Part shown: positions 26,834 to 36,183 of the stretch, in pieces
How the letters are laid out: every line of letters begins with the position of its first letter
Numbering within the stretch: the stretch's first letter is position 1
NCBI GenBank assembly: GCA_018110825.1
Contig: JAGBCL010000095.1
Location: 186,001-250,000 of the forward strand
From: Oscillospiraceae bacterium
GTDB taxonomy: Bacteria > Bacillota > Clostridia > Oscillospirales > Ruminococcaceae
Direction: 5' to 3'
Length of the DNA: 64,000 nucleotides
Translations under genes and position numbers: made by a program
The notes under the pieces: generated by a model
What the model was told of the DNA's origin: nothing
The model's database searches: none
The model's input: the letters and a program-made list of their open reading frames with translations, nothing else

Positions 26834-29371
26834 ATGAAACTGCTTGCCATAGACGGTAACAGCATTATGAACCGTGCATTCTACGGAATAAAAATGCTGT
26901 CCAACAAAAAGGGCGTCTATACCAATGCCCTGACAGGATTTATGAATATCTATCTCGCTGTGGCAGGCGAGCTTAACCCCGACGGAGTTGCTGTTGCTTT
27001 CGACCTTCGTGCACCAACTTTCCGCCACAAGGCAGTTGCAAGCTACAAGGCTAACCGCCACGGTATGCCCGACGAGCTTGCACAGCAGATGCCGATGATT
27101 AAGGAATTGCTGACCGCTCTCGGCGCAAAGGTTATCGAGTGCGAGGGCTACGAGGCCGACGATATTCTTGGTACGCTCTCCAGGCTTTGTGATGACGAAA
27201 AGGGCGAGTGCTACATTCTCACAGGGGACAGGGACTCCCTCCAGCTTATTTCCGACAGCACAACCGTACTTCTCCACACAACAAAGGGCACGGTCAAGTA
27301 CAACGAAGCAAAATTCACCGAGGATTACGGAATTTCACCAATCCAGCTTATCGACCTGAAAGCGCTTATGGGTGACAGCTCCGATAACATCAGCGGTGTA
27401 AAGGGTATCGGTGAGAAAACCGCTACCCAGCTTATCAAGGACTACCACACAGTTGAGGGGCTTTACTCCGCACTTGAAAGCGGAAATGTTACCGCAACAA
27501 AGGCTGTTATCACCAAGCTTGAAGCAGGCAAGGCGGATGCCGAGCAGAGCAAATGGCTTGCAACAATCGTGAAGAATGCTCCCGTTGAAACGGATATTTC
27601 CGCGTATAAAACAGGCGAGGCTGACGAGGAAAAAATCTCACAGCTTCTCACAAATCTTGAAATGTTCAAGCTTCTTGACCGCCTTAAAATCAAGCCTTCC
27701 GCAGTTGTTGAAACAACTTCCGAAACTGCCCCAACAGAGAAAAAGGAGTATACAGTTTCAGGCGAATTTTCAGGCGATATAACAGCACTTGAACAAGCAA
27801 CTTTTATTATCAAGGACAATGTTATGCACCTAACATCCGAGGGCAAAATCTACACGGTTGCCGACAAGAAAACACAGCTTGATTTTCTTGCTTCCCCGTG
27901 CAGAAAATACACAGCAAACGCAAAACCCGTGTACCGCTTCTGCCTTGAAAACGGCACAGAGCTGAAAAACGTTGCCGCTGACGCAGATATACTGGGTTAT
28001 GTTCTGAATACAAATTCCAACGAGTACACAACCGAAAGAATGTGTGCCGAGTACGGCTCACCAAGTTACGAAGAACTTGGCGAATTTTCCGAAGTTGCGG
28101 CACTTGACACGCTTATTCCAACAATGCTTGCCGAAACCGAAAAGCAGGATATGATGTGGCTTCTGAATGAGGTCGAAATGCCGCTTACCGAGGTGCTTGC
28201 ATCAATGGAGCACTACGGCGTAAAGGTTGACAGCGAGGGCATAAAGGCTTTCGGCGAACAGCTTAAAATGGATATGGATGGACTTGAACAGCAGATTTAT
28301 TTCATGGCAGGTCACCAGTTCAACATCGGCTCACCGAAACAGCTTGGCGTGGTGCTTTTTGAGGAGATGGGACTCCCAACAGGCAAGAAAACCAAAACAG
28401 GCTACTCCACCAACGCAGAGGTGCTGGAAAATCTCCGTGACAAGTACGAAATCGTGGACGCAATTCTTCAGTACCGTCAGTATTCAAAGCTGAACTCAAC
28501 TTATGTTGAGGGTCTGTTGAAAGTAATCGCCGATGACGGCAGAGTACACTCCGTGTTCAAGCAGACCGAAACCCGAACAGGACGAATTTCCTCCGCCGAG
28601 CCAAACGTGCAGAACATTCCTGTCCGTACCGAGCTTGGCAGAAATATGCGTAAATTCTTTGTTGCAGATGAGGGTAAGGTGCTTCTTGACGCCGACTACA
28701 GCCAGATTGAACTGCGTATTCTCTCCCACATGAGCGGCGACGCAAATATGCAGGACGGCTTCAACAAGGGTATGGATATCCACACCGCAACCGCCGCACA
28801 GGTATTTGATATTCCTGCGGATATGGTTACTTCCGAAATGCGACGTGCAGCAAAGGCTGTAAACTTCGGTATCGTCTACGGTATCGGTGCATTCTCACTT
28901 TCAAAGGATATCGGCGTTTCCGTTGCTGAGGCTGACCGCTATATAAAGAACTATTTTGCAAAATATCCGAACGTGCAGAAGTTTATGGAAACAACTGTTG
29001 AAGATGCAAAGGAAAAGGGCTATGCTGTGACAATGTTTGGCAGAAGAAGACCAATTCCCGAACTCAAAAATTCCAACAAGAAAATTCAGGCTTTCGGCAA
29101 GCGTGCCGCAATGAACGCACCAATTCAGGGTACAGCAGCTGATATAATTAAAATCGCAATGATTAAGGTCTACAACCGTCTTAAAGCTGAACAGCTTGAC
29201 GCACGCCTTATTTTGCAGGTGCACGACGAACTGATTATCGAGGTAAGCGAGGCAGACGCAGAACGTGCGGAGGCGGTGCTCGGCGAGGAAATGCGTAACG
29301 CAGTAAAGCTTGATATTCCGCTTACCGCCGACGTTGCAAAGGGTAAGACCTGGTATGAGGCGAAGGATTAA
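26834..29371 (+). CDS. polA: DNA polymerase I
   Basis: An 845-residue repair polymerase. The 5'-3' exonuclease domain spans about 1-290 (LLAIDGNSIMNRAFYG, YEADDILGTL, GDSSDNISGVKGIGEKTA). Polymerase motif A is LLDADYSQIELRILSHMSGD, motif B RRAAKAVNFGIVYGIGAF and motif C LILQVHDELIIEV. The middle section has no DxE-type proofreading motif, so 3'-5' exonuclease activity is probably lost, as in many Gram-positive PolA. GGAGAAAAA precedes the start. Confidence 0.96.
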   Translation: MKLLAIDGNSIMNRAFYGIKMLSNKKGVYTNALTGFMNIYLAVAGELNPDGVAVAFDLRAPTFRHKAVASYKANRHGMPDELAQQMPMIKELLTALGAKVIECEGYEADDILGTLSRLCDDEKGECYILTGDRDSLQLISDSTTVLLHTTKGTVKYNEAKFTEDYGISPIQLIDLKALMGDSSDNISGVKGIGEKTATQLIKDYHTVEGLYSALESGNVTATKAVITKLEAGKADAEQSKWLATIVKNAPVETDISAYKTGEADEEKISQLLTNLEMFKLLDRLKIKPSAVVETTSETAPTEKKEYTVSGEFSGDITALEQATFIIKDNVMHLTSEGKIYTVADKKTQLDFLASPCRKYTANAKPVYRFCLENGTELKNVAADADILGYVLNTNSNEYTTERMCAEYGSPSYEELGEFSEVAALDTLIPTMLAETEKQDMMWLLNEVEMPLTEVLASMEHYGVKVDSEGIKAFGEQLKMDMDGLEQQIYFMAGHQFNIGSPKQLGVVLFEEMGLPTGKKTKTGYSTNAEVLENLRDKYEIVDAILQYRQYSKLNSTYVEGLLKVIADDGRVHSVFKQTETRTGRISSAEPNVQNIPVRTELGRNMRKFFVADEGKVLLDADYSQIELRILSHMSGDANMQDGFNKGMDIHTATAAQVFDIPADMVTSEMRRAAKAVNFGIVYGIGAFSLSKDIGVSVAEADRYIKNYFAKYPNVQKFMETTVEDAKEKGYAVTMFGRRRPIPELKNSNKKIQAFGKRAAMNAPIQGTAADIIKIAMIKVYNRLKAEQLDARLILQVHDELIIEVSEADAERAEAVLGEEMRNAVKLDIPLTADVAKGKTWYEAKD

Positions 29372-29408
29372 TCTTGCAAATTGGTTGTATTTGCGAAAGG
29401 TGAATTAT

Positions 29409-30281
29409 ATGGACAAAAGCAATTCGGCAATAAAAATTTATCTTACAATAATATTTGTTGTAACCTATGGACTTGGTATCCTTGAAGCAATTTTTCAGAC
29501 GGGAGTTTTTTACAATATTCTGCATATAGGCTTCACACCCCTTCCCGTAGTGACCGCATTGATTGTGCGTAAGCGTATGGGAGAAACAGACAAATTCAAG
29601 TTATCCCTCAAGGTATGGAAGAATTGGAAAATGTGGCTTTTCAGTGCATTTGTGCCTGGTGTAGCAATTGCTCTCGGTGCGGTTTTGTACTTCCTTGTTT
29701 TCAGCAGCGAATACAGCGGAGTTTTTGAAATGGGGGCACTGCTTGAAAATGCTTCGGCTATGGAAATATCAAATCCGTTGATATTTGTGGCAGTATGCGT
29801 TTTATTATCTGCGGTATTTGTTCCGCTTCATCTGCTGGAGCTCGGCGAAGAAATCGGTTGGCGAGGTTATCTGCTGTGGCATCAGGTTGAGAAGCACGGC
29901 GCAAAGAAAGCAATATTGATTAACGGCATTGAATGGGGACTTGCGCATATGCCGCTTATATATCTTGGCTTCAATTACAGCAGTGAAAATTTCGGTGCAC
30001 CGTGGACAAATATGGCAGTAATGATGCTGCTGTGCATAACTATGGGAATTGTTTTTTCGTATGTCACACTGAAAACAGGCAACTGTATGTATGCCGCAAT
30101 AATGCACGGCGTTGTAAATCTTATCGGAGAAATACCTGTTTTCTGTTCAGTATCGCTGAAAAGCGGTCTGCTTGGACCAAACCCGACAGGTGTGCTGTCT
30201 ATGACATTTTTAATTGTCACAGCAATAATTCTTTTTATCAAGCTTGATAAGCTTGTGATTGCACAAAAAACGGAATTGTAA
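29409..30281 (+). CDS. CPBP-family intramembrane metalloprotease
   Basis: A 290-residue multi-pass membrane protein with about eight hydrophobic helices. The Abi/CPBP motifs are [11 protein letters not shown] (EExxxR, with the Glu pair as metal ligands and base) and GLAHMPL, with a third His in HGVVNL. Bacterial relatives act in peptide maturation or immunity, but this one is not next to a bacteriocin gene. Start 29409 follows GAAAGGTG; a longer frame overlaps polA. Confidence 0.85.
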   Translation: MDKSNSAIKIYLTIIFVVTYGLGILEAIFQTGVFYNILHIGFTPLPVVTALIVRKRMGETDKFKLSLKVWKNWKMWLFSAFVPGVAIALGAVLYFLVFSSEYSGVFEMGALLENASAMEISNPLIFVAVCVLLSAVFVPLHLLELGEEIGWRGYLLWHQVEKHGAKKAILINGIEWGLAHMPLIYLGFNYSSENFGAPWTNMAVMMLLCITMGIVFSYVTLKTGNCMYAAIMHGVVNLIGEIPVFCSVSLKSGLLGPNPTGVLSMTFLIVTAIILFIKLDKLVIAQKTEL

Positions 30282-30304
30282 TTATTCCGAAAGGAAGTAC
30301 CCAC

Positions 30305-31282
30305 TTGGAACACATCTACATCAAAAACATAAAAATAGAAAAAACAGCCGCCCTTGCCCCTATGGCATCGGTTGCGGACAGAGCATACCGTGCGTTGTGC
30401 AAGGAAAACGGCTGTGCATATATGGTGTCGGAAATGATTTCCGCAAAGGGACTCTGCTACTCCGACCGCAAAACTGAGGAGCTTTGTACCGTTATGGACT
30501 ACGAGCGTCCCTATGCTTTACAGCTTTTCGGCAGTGAGCCTGATTTCATGGCAGAAGCGGCAAAACGGCTTATGGTGTACAAGCCAGATATCATCGACAT
30601 AAATATGGGTTGCCCCGTGCCTAAAGTCGCAGGCAACGGTGCAGGAAGTGCACTTATGAAAGACCCAAAGCTGGCGGCTGAAATTGTTGAAGCAACCGTC
30701 AAGGCTGTACCTGTACCCGTTACGGTGAAATTCCGCAAGGGTTGGGACGAAAATAACGTAAATGCCGTTGATTTTGCAAAGACAATGGAGCAGGCAGGCG
30801 CGGCGGCTGTTGCGGTGCACGGCCGTACCAAAAATCAGATGTACCACGGCAAAGCTGACTGGGATATTATCCGCAAGGTCAAAGAAGCCGTGCAGATTCC
30901 CGTCATCGGAAACGGCGACGTAAATTCCCCCGAAACAGCGGCGGCAATGTACCATGAAACAGGCTGTGACCTCGTTATGATTGGCAGAGGCAGCTACGGC
31001 AGACCGTGGCTTTTCGGACAGATTAAACACTACATTGAAACAGGAGAAATTCTCCCAGAGCCAACCCTTGAAGAGCGCCTCGAAATGATGTGCAGACAGG
31101 TTGAGCTTGCGGTGAAATATAAGGGCGAGCGTATCGGAATGAGCGAGGCACGCAGACAGTGTGCGTACTACTTAAAGGGTATGCCCGGGGCGGCTGAGCT
31201 TCGTAACCGCTGCGGAAAATTAAGCAGTATCGACGATTTGCGTGAGCTTTGCGATGAGGTTGCAAAAAGAAATAATGAGTGA
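30305..31282 (+). CDS. dus: tRNA-dihydrouridine synthase
   Basis: A 325-residue FMN enzyme reducing uridine to dihydrouridine in t[35 protein letters not shown] (catalytic Cys), HGRTKNQMY and VIGNGD are all present. The start is TTG at 30305, 8 nt after AAAGGAAG; no upstream ATG fits. It overlaps rimI by 8 nt. Confidence 0.95.
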   Translation: MEHIYIKNIKIEKTAALAPMASVADRAYRALCKENGCAYMVSEMISAKGLCYSDRKTEELCTVMDYERPYALQLFGSEPDFMAEAAKRLMVYKPDIIDINMGCPVPKVAGNGAGSALMKDPKLAAEIVEATVKAVPVPVTVKFRKGWDENNVNAVDFAKTMEQAGAAAVAVHGRTKNQMYHGKADWDIIRKVKEAVQIPVIGNGDVNSPETAAAMYHETGCDLVMIGRGSYGRPWLFGQIKHYIETGEILPEPTLEERLEMMCRQVELAVKYKGERIGMSEARRQCAYYLKGMPGAAELRNRCGKLSSIDDLRELCDEVAKRNNE

Positions 31283-31718
31283 TATAATAATCAGAAAAGC
31301 GGCGGCGGAGGACGTCCACACAATTGCAGAAATTGAAAAGGCAAGCATACCTCAGCCCTGGAGCGAGGCGGCTTTTGCAGACGCACTCACGCAGGAAAAT
31401 GCGGTAACTCTCGTTGCTGAAGCTGGCGACGAAATCTTAGGCTTTATTACAGGTGTTTTTCTTTTCGACAACGCCGATATCTACAGCGTTGCAACGTCTG
31501 AACAGCACCGCAAAAAAGGAATAGGGGCAAGCTTGCTTCAGGCCTTTTTCGATACGCTTCCGAGTGAGGTTGAAACAGTGGGACTCGAAGTACGTGAGAG
31601 TAATTCTGCGGCTATTTCGCTGTACGAAAAATATGGCTTTGAGCGTGTTGGTTTGCGTAAGAACTTTTACGAAGAGCCGAGAGAAAATGCAGTTTTGTAT
31701 ACCAAAAAGTTAAGATGA
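31275..31718 (+). CDS. rimI: Ribosomal-protein-alanine N-acetyltransferase RimI
   Basis: A 147-residue GNAT enzyme of the RimI type, which acetylates the N-terminus of ribosomal protein S18 in E. coli. [35 protein letters not shown] and [20 protein letters not shown] match the family. The neighbour tsaD supports the call, since rimI-tsaD pairing is common. Start 31275 lies inside the dus 3' end. Confidence 0.9.
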   Translation: MSDIIIRKAAAEDVHTIAEIEKASIPQPWSEAAFADALTQENAVTLVAEAGDEILGFITGVFLFDNADIYSVATSEQHRKKGIGASLLQAFFDTLPSEVETVGLEVRESNSAAISLYEKYGFERVGLRKNFYEEPRENAVLYTKKLR

Positions 31719-31745
31719 AGATATATTCCGAAAGGATTGAAAAAT

Positions 31746-32777
31746 ATGAAAATTCTTGCAATAGAAAGTTCCTGCGACGAAACAGCCGCAGCGGTTGTTG
31801 AGGACGGAAAGAAAATCCACTCAAACATCGTCGCTTCACAGATTGAGGAGCATAAAAAATTCGGAGGAGTTGTCCCCGAAATTGCGTCACGCCGTCATTG
31901 TGAAAACATCCTTGATGTTGTCCAGCGTGCACTTGAAGAAGCAAACTGTACACTTGACGATATCGATGCTTTTGCGGTAACCTATGCCCCCGGACTTATC
32001 GGCGCACTTCTCGTCGGTACAAGCTTTGCAAAGGGACTTGCAATGGCAACGGGCAAGCCGCTTATTCCAACACATCATATTGCGGGTCACATCGCCGCAA
32101 ATTACTTAACAAGCGCAGAAAGCGACGAACCGCTGAAACCGCCTTATCTTTGCCTTGTGGCAAGCGGAGGACACTCACATATTATCGAGGTGCTCGACTA
32201 TACAAAATTCCGAGTAATCGGAAGAACACGTGACGATGCCGCAGGCGAAGCATTCGACAAGGCGGCAAGAGTCCTCGGCTTCCCATACCCAGGCGGTGTG
32301 CATATCGACAAGGCGGCCAAAGAAGGCAACCCGAATACTTATAAATTACCTCACCCGAAGGTAACAGGAAGCGAGTTCGACTTCTCCTTCTCGGGACTCA
32401 AAACAGCCGTGATAAACATCGCCCACAACGCTGAACAGAAGGGCGAAACCGTGAACAAGAACGACCTTGCAGCAGCTTTCCAGAAAACAATTTCCGAAAT
32501 CCTCGTGGAAAGAACAATTGGTGCGGCAAAGGCCTACGGATATAAAACCGTTGCACTTGCAGGCGGCGTTTCCGCAAACTCTGCGGTGCGTGGATTACTT
32601 GAAAAGGAATGTAAGAAAAATGGCTTCAAGCTTTATATGCCTGCAATGTTCCTTTGCGGCGACAATGCGGCAATGATAGGCTGTCAGGCTTATTACGACT
32701 ACCTTGCAGGCAGACGTGCAGACGAAAGCCTTAACGCTGTCGCAACGCTTTCCCTTGACGATATTTCGGTAAAGTAA
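31746..32777 (+). CDS. tsaD: tRNA N6-threonylcarbamoyladenosine transferase TsaD
   Basis: A 343-residue ASKHA-fold enzyme that transfers the threonylcarbamoyl group to A37 of ANN-decoding tRNAs. ILAIESSCDETAAAVVEDG opens the protein, and the metal-binding HHIAGHIAANYL and VASGGHSHI follow. Start 31746 follows GAAAGGATTG; an in-frame TTG at 31737 is less likely. TsaB and TsaE are not in this window. Confidence 0.97.
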   Translation: MKILAIESSCDETAAAVVEDGKKIHSNIVASQIEEHKKFGGVVPEIASRRHCENILDVVQRALEEANCTLDDIDAFAVTYAPGLIGALLVGTSFAKGLAMATGKPLIPTHHIAGHIAANYLTSAESDEPLKPPYLCLVASGGHSHIIEVLDYTKFRVIGRTRDDAAGEAFDKAARVLGFPYPGGVHIDKAAKEGNPNTYKLPHPKVTGSEFDFSFSGLKTAVINIAHNAEQKGETVNKNDLAAAFQKTISEILVERTIGAAKAYGYKTVALAGGVSANSAVRGLLEKECKKNGFKLYMPAMFLCGDNAAMIGCQAYYDYLAGRRADESLNAVATLSLDDISVK

Positions 32778-32789
32778 AGGGTGACGTAA

Positions 32790-33599
32790 ATGCTTTACAA
32801 TGCAAAAGAGGATACATTAACAACTGATAATATGCAGCTTGATTACATTACTTTCGGCAACGGTGACAAGCCCCTTGTTCTGATACAAGGACTCAACACC
32901 CGTGGCATTAAAGGTGCATCGGTTTCGCTTACATATATGTTCCGTATTTTTACAAAGGAATATAAGGTGTATATTTTTGACCGAAAGGAAAATATCCACG
33001 AGGGATATACCGTAAGGGACATTGCAAAGGACGTTGCGGCGGCAATGGACAAGCTGAAAATATCAAATGCAGACGTTATCGGCGTGTCACAAGGCGGAAT
33101 GATTTCGCAGTACCTTGCAATTGACCGACCTGACCTTGTGAATAAATTAGTGCTTTGTGTAACACTTTCACGCAACAACGAAACAGTTGAAACTGTTGTG
33201 AACAACTGGATTGAAATGGCTGAAAAAGGCGATGTGAAAACCTTTGTAAAGGATATGGCTGAGAAAATGTATTCTGAGGAGTACGTCAGACGATATAAGC
33301 TTTTTATGCCGCTTCTTACAATAATGCAGAAGCCTAAAGACGTAAAGCGTTTTACAACTCTTGCGAAAGCCTGTCTGACCTGTGAAGCCTGGGACGAACT
33401 GAATAAAATCAGCTGTCCTGTGTTTGTGCTTGGCGGAAAAAAGGATAAGGTTGTTACAGGTGAGGCTTCCGAAGAAATTGCAGAGAAACTGAATTGCGAG
33501 ATTTATATGTATGAAAATCTTGGACATTCCGCATACGAGGAAGCAAAGGATTTCAACAGCAGAATATATGAGTTTCTTATAAAAGAAAGGATAGATTAA
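32790..33599 (+). CDS. Alpha/beta-hydrolase
   Basis: A 269-residue alpha/beta-hydrolase. The nucleophile elbow is GVSQGG (Ser about residue 102), an oxyanion segment LIQGLNTRG precedes it, and the catalytic His is in NLGHSAYEEA near the C-terminus. The substrate is not predictable. It sits between tsaD and yhbY with 12 and 1 nt gaps, in a run that otherwise serves translation. It has no signal peptide, so it is cytoplasmic. Confidence 0.85.
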   Translation: MLYNAKEDTLTTDNMQLDYITFGNGDKPLVLIQGLNTRGIKGASVSLTYMFRIFTKEYKVYIFDRKENIHEGYTVRDIAKDVAAAMDKLKISNADVIGVSQGGMISQYLAIDRPDLVNKLVLCVTLSRNNETVETVVNNWIEMAEKGDVKTFVKDMAEKMYSEEYVRRYKLFMPLLTIMQKPKDVKRFTTLAKACLTCEAWDELNKISCPVFVLGGKKDKVVTGEASEEIAEKLNCEIYMYENLGHSAYEEAKDFNSRIYEFLIKERID

Positions 33600-33600
33600 A

Positions 33601-33897
33601 ATGTTAAACAGCAAACAGAGAGCAAAGCTCAAAAGCATAGCTTCAACAGAGGATACAATTCTTCAGGTTGGTAAGAACGGTGTAATTGATACACTCGTTG
33701 TTCAGGTAAATGACGCACTCAAAGCGCGTGAGCTTATCAAGATGAAGGTGCAGGAAAACTGTATGCTTTCACCTGCCGAGGCAGCGAATGAGCTTGCAGA
33801 AAAGACAAAGTCAGAGGTTGTACAGGTTATCGGAAGCAAGTTCGTGCTTTTCAAGCGCAACCCGCAGAACCCGAAAATCGACCTCAAAACAAAGTAA
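33601..33897 (+). CDS. yhbY: YhbY-type CRM RNA-binding protein
   Basis: A 98-residue CRM-domain protein (MLNSKQRAKLKSIAS, VGKNGV, AREL.KMKV). YhbY binds the large ribosomal subunit precursor in E. coli. The stop overlaps nadD by one base (TAATG). The yhbY-nadD-yqeK-rsfS string is a standard Firmicute block. Confidence 0.92.
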   Translation: MLNSKQRAKLKSIASTEDTILQVGKNGVIDTLVVQVNDALKARELIKMKVQENCMLSPAEAANELAEKTKSEVVQVIGSKFVLFKRNPQNPKIDLKTK

Positions 33898-34505
33898 TGA
33901 ACAGAGCAATTTTCGGCGGAAGTTTTGACCCCGTGCATAAGGGCCACGTCAACCTCGTTCAGCAGATTTATGACAAGACCGAGCTTGATGAAATAATCAT
34001 TATGCCCACGGCAATTTCGCCTTTTAAGCAGAATATGGAGCGTAAGCCTGCTTCGGCGGAGGACCGCCTTGAAATGTGCAGACTTGCCTTTGCGGATATG
34101 AATTTCGTAACCGTCAGCGACTACGAAATCTCACTTTCAGAGGTAAGCTATACCGTGAACACAATCCGCCATTTCCGCACGCTTTATCCCGACGACAACC
34201 TGTTTTTCATCATGGGCAGCGATATGCTCCTTTCGTTTGAACGGTGGAAGAATTTTGAGGAAATCCTTTCGATGTGTACGCTCATCGCCGCATCCCGTGA
34301 GGACGGCGAAACGGATATTGCCGAGCTTGAAGCACAGGCTGAAAGGCTTCGTAAATACGGAAACGTAATGCTTCTGCGTACGGACGCTTATGAGGTTTCG
34401 TCAACGGAAATACGTGAAAAAATTAAAAATAATTCCGATGTGTCTTGCTATATGCACGAAAATGTAGTAAAATATATTCTGGAGAACAAGCTCTATACCG
34501 ACTAA
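33897..34505 (+). CDS. nadD: Nicotinate-nucleotide adenylyltransferase
   Basis: A 202-residue enzyme that makes nicotinate adenine dinucleotide. GGSFDPVHKGHVNLV holds the HxGH nucleotidyltransferase motif, and VSSTEIREKI is the C-terminal ISST-like motif. It is adjacent to yqeK and rsfS, as usual. The ATG at 33897 overlaps the yhbY stop, with a ribosome site in yhbY. Confidence 0.96.
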   Translation: MNRAIFGGSFDPVHKGHVNLVQQIYDKTELDEIIIMPTAISPFKQNMERKPASAEDRLEMCRLAFADMNFVTVSDYEISLSEVSYTVNTIRHFRTLYPDDNLFFIMGSDMLLSFERWKNFEEILSMCTLIAASREDGETDIAELEAQAERLRKYGNVMLLRTDAYEVSSTEIREKIKNNSDVSCYMHENVVKYILENKLYTD

Positions 34506-34520
34506 AAGGGGGATTTTCCT

Positions 34521-35117
34521 ATGTGCTTTGCGGCTGAAATTACCGATATTCTGGAAATAAGGCTGTCAAAAAAACGCTTTCAGCATAGTCTTAACGTTGC
34601 GGATGAGGCAAGAAAGCTTGCTGAAAGATACGATTATCCCGACAAGGAAAAAGCTTACCTTACGGGACTTCTCCACGATATCTGCAAGGAAATTCCAAAG
34701 GAAGAACAGCTCGAAATGGTGAAGAAATCAAAGCTGAATGTTTCCGAGGTCGAACTTTGCACACCGCCGCTTTTTCATGCCGTGGCAGGTGCGTGGTACG
34801 CTGAAAACGTGCTGAATATCCACGATGACGATATGCTGAATGCGGTGCGTTATCATACTGTGGGACGTGCAGGAATGAGCAAGCTGGAGAAGATAATTTA
34901 CCTTGCTGACCTTATTTCCGCCGACCGTAATTATAAAGATGTAAACAAAATGAGAAAGCTTGCCTTTCAGAGTCTTGATAAGGCAATGCTTGAAGCACTG
35001 AAATTTTCGGTAACGGACGTTGTTGCGAAAGGTTCAATGCTCCCGCACCACACAATTGAAGCGTATAATTTTTATATAACCGAAAAGAAAAAGGAAAAAG
35101 AAAGGATTGAAGCATAA
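34521..35117 (+). CDS. yqeK: HD-domain Ap4A hydrolase YqeK
   Basis: A 198-residue HD phosphohydrolase of the YqeK family, which cleaves diadenosine tetraphosphate symmetrically. HSLNVADEARKLA, GLLHDICKE (HD), HAVAGAWYA and RYHTVGRAGMSKLEKIIYLADLI hold the metal ligands. AAAAGGGGGATT precedes the start. It is one base before rsfS. Confidence 0.94.
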   Translation: MCFAAEITDILEIRLSKKRFQHSLNVADEARKLAERYDYPDKEKAYLTGLLHDICKEIPKEEQLEMVKKSKLNVSEVELCTPPLFHAVAGAWYAENVLNIHDDDMLNAVRYHTVGRAGMSKLEKIIYLADLISADRNYKDVNKMRKLAFQSLDKAMLEALKFSVTDVVAKGSMLPHHTIEAYNFYITEKKKEKERIEA

Positions 35118-35471
35118 ATGACACAGGAAGAGCTTATTGCATCTGCGGTAAAGATTCTCGACAGCAAAAAGGCAGAGGATATCCGCGTTATAAAGATAGG
35201 GGACTTGACAATTCTTGCCGATTATTTTATAATTGCAGACGGTACGTCCTCAACACAGACAAAAGCACTTGCTGATGAGGTTGAATTCAGACTCAAGCAG
35301 CAGGGCAGAGAGCCTAAGCAGGTTCAGGGCAACAACGGTTCAAACTGGATTATCCTCGACTACTCCGACGTTGTAATCCACATTTTCTACAAGGAAACCC
35401 GTGACTTCTACAACCTTGAACGTCTGTGGAGTGACGGCGAGGATATTGATATTTCCAAATATCTTGATTAA
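35118..35471 (+). CDS. rsfS: Ribosomal silencing factor RsfS
   Basis: A 117-residue protein that binds L14 and blocks subunit joining when nutrients are short. ILADYFIIADGTSSTQ, GNNGSNWIILDYSDVVIHIF and FYNLERLW are family signatures. It starts immediately after yqeK. Confidence 0.96.
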   Translation: MTQEELIASAVKILDSKKAEDIRVIKIGDLTILADYFIIADGTSSTQTKALADEVEFRLKQQGREPKQVQGNNGSNWIILDYSDVVIHIFYKETRDFYNLERLWSDGEDIDISKYLD

Positions 35472-35512
35472 TCAGTCATAAATAAAAAATTATTTCATGA
35501 GGAGTAACAGCT

Positions 35513-36136
35513 ATGAACAACGATTATGATATGGACGAAATTGAATTGCCCGTTCTTGAAAGCCTTGACGGCAGTGAAATGCCAGTGCTGGAAAGCCTTG
35601 ACGGAAGTGATTTCAAGGAAGAACCGATACCTGTGGAGCACAAGGAGTTTGTAATATCCGAAAGAATCGTTCCTCAGGAACCTGTTGCACCTAAGCCTAT
35701 TACAACAAGCGAGGGCGGCAGACGTGAACGTCAGGAAAGCTTTTTTGCGGCAAATTACAATGAAGAAGAAATGCGCAACCGCGAACAGGGAGAAAAGCTT
35801 GTTAAGGGAATCTGTATTTTTATGGTTGCTTCATCAGTGCTGTCGATGTTTCTGTCGTTCGGTGGACCTTCAATCGTAACAAACGGTACAAGAATATGGC
35901 TTATACACAAGTTTTACAAGGGCGGTTTCCTGCCGTGGCTTGCGTTGACGATAATGAATGTGCTGACAGCAATTGGCTTTTTCACCATTATCAGCAAGGT
36001 TGAACTTCTTGCGAAATTTGGATTTGTTTCAAATCCGGGTCTGCTCCAGTTTGTGTACGCTGTTTTCGGAATAGGCTATCTGCTTGTAGCTTTTCTTATG
36101 GTTTTCGATAAGCGTGTAAAGACATATTGCACTTAA
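35513..36136 (+). CDS. Hypothetical membrane protein
   Basis: A 207-residue protein. The first about 95 residues are charged and start with an internal duplication, LPVLESLDGSEM then MPVLESLDGSDF. Three hydrophobic segments follow (about residues 98-115, 135-160, 175-195). I do not recognise the family. TGAGGAGTAA precedes the start, 41 nt after rsfS, so it may be the last gene of that run. Confidence 0.7.
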   Translation: MNNDYDMDEIELPVLESLDGSEMPVLESLDGSDFKEEPIPVEHKEFVISERIVPQEPVAPKPITTSEGGRRERQESFFAANYNEEEMRNREQGEKLVKGICIFMVASSVLSMFLSFGGPSIVTNGTRIWLIHKFYKGGFLPWLALTIMNVLTAIGFFTIISKVELLAKFGFVSNPGLLQFVYAVFGIGYLLVAFLMVFDKRVKTYCT

Positions 36137-36183
36137 TAAATAAGCGGATTAACCGCACTAAATAAAGCAAAGGAATGATTTTT

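Noticed and set aside
36137-36183. T-box leader for leuS
   Set aside because: The gap to the previous gene is under 50 nt and lacks the T-box motif.
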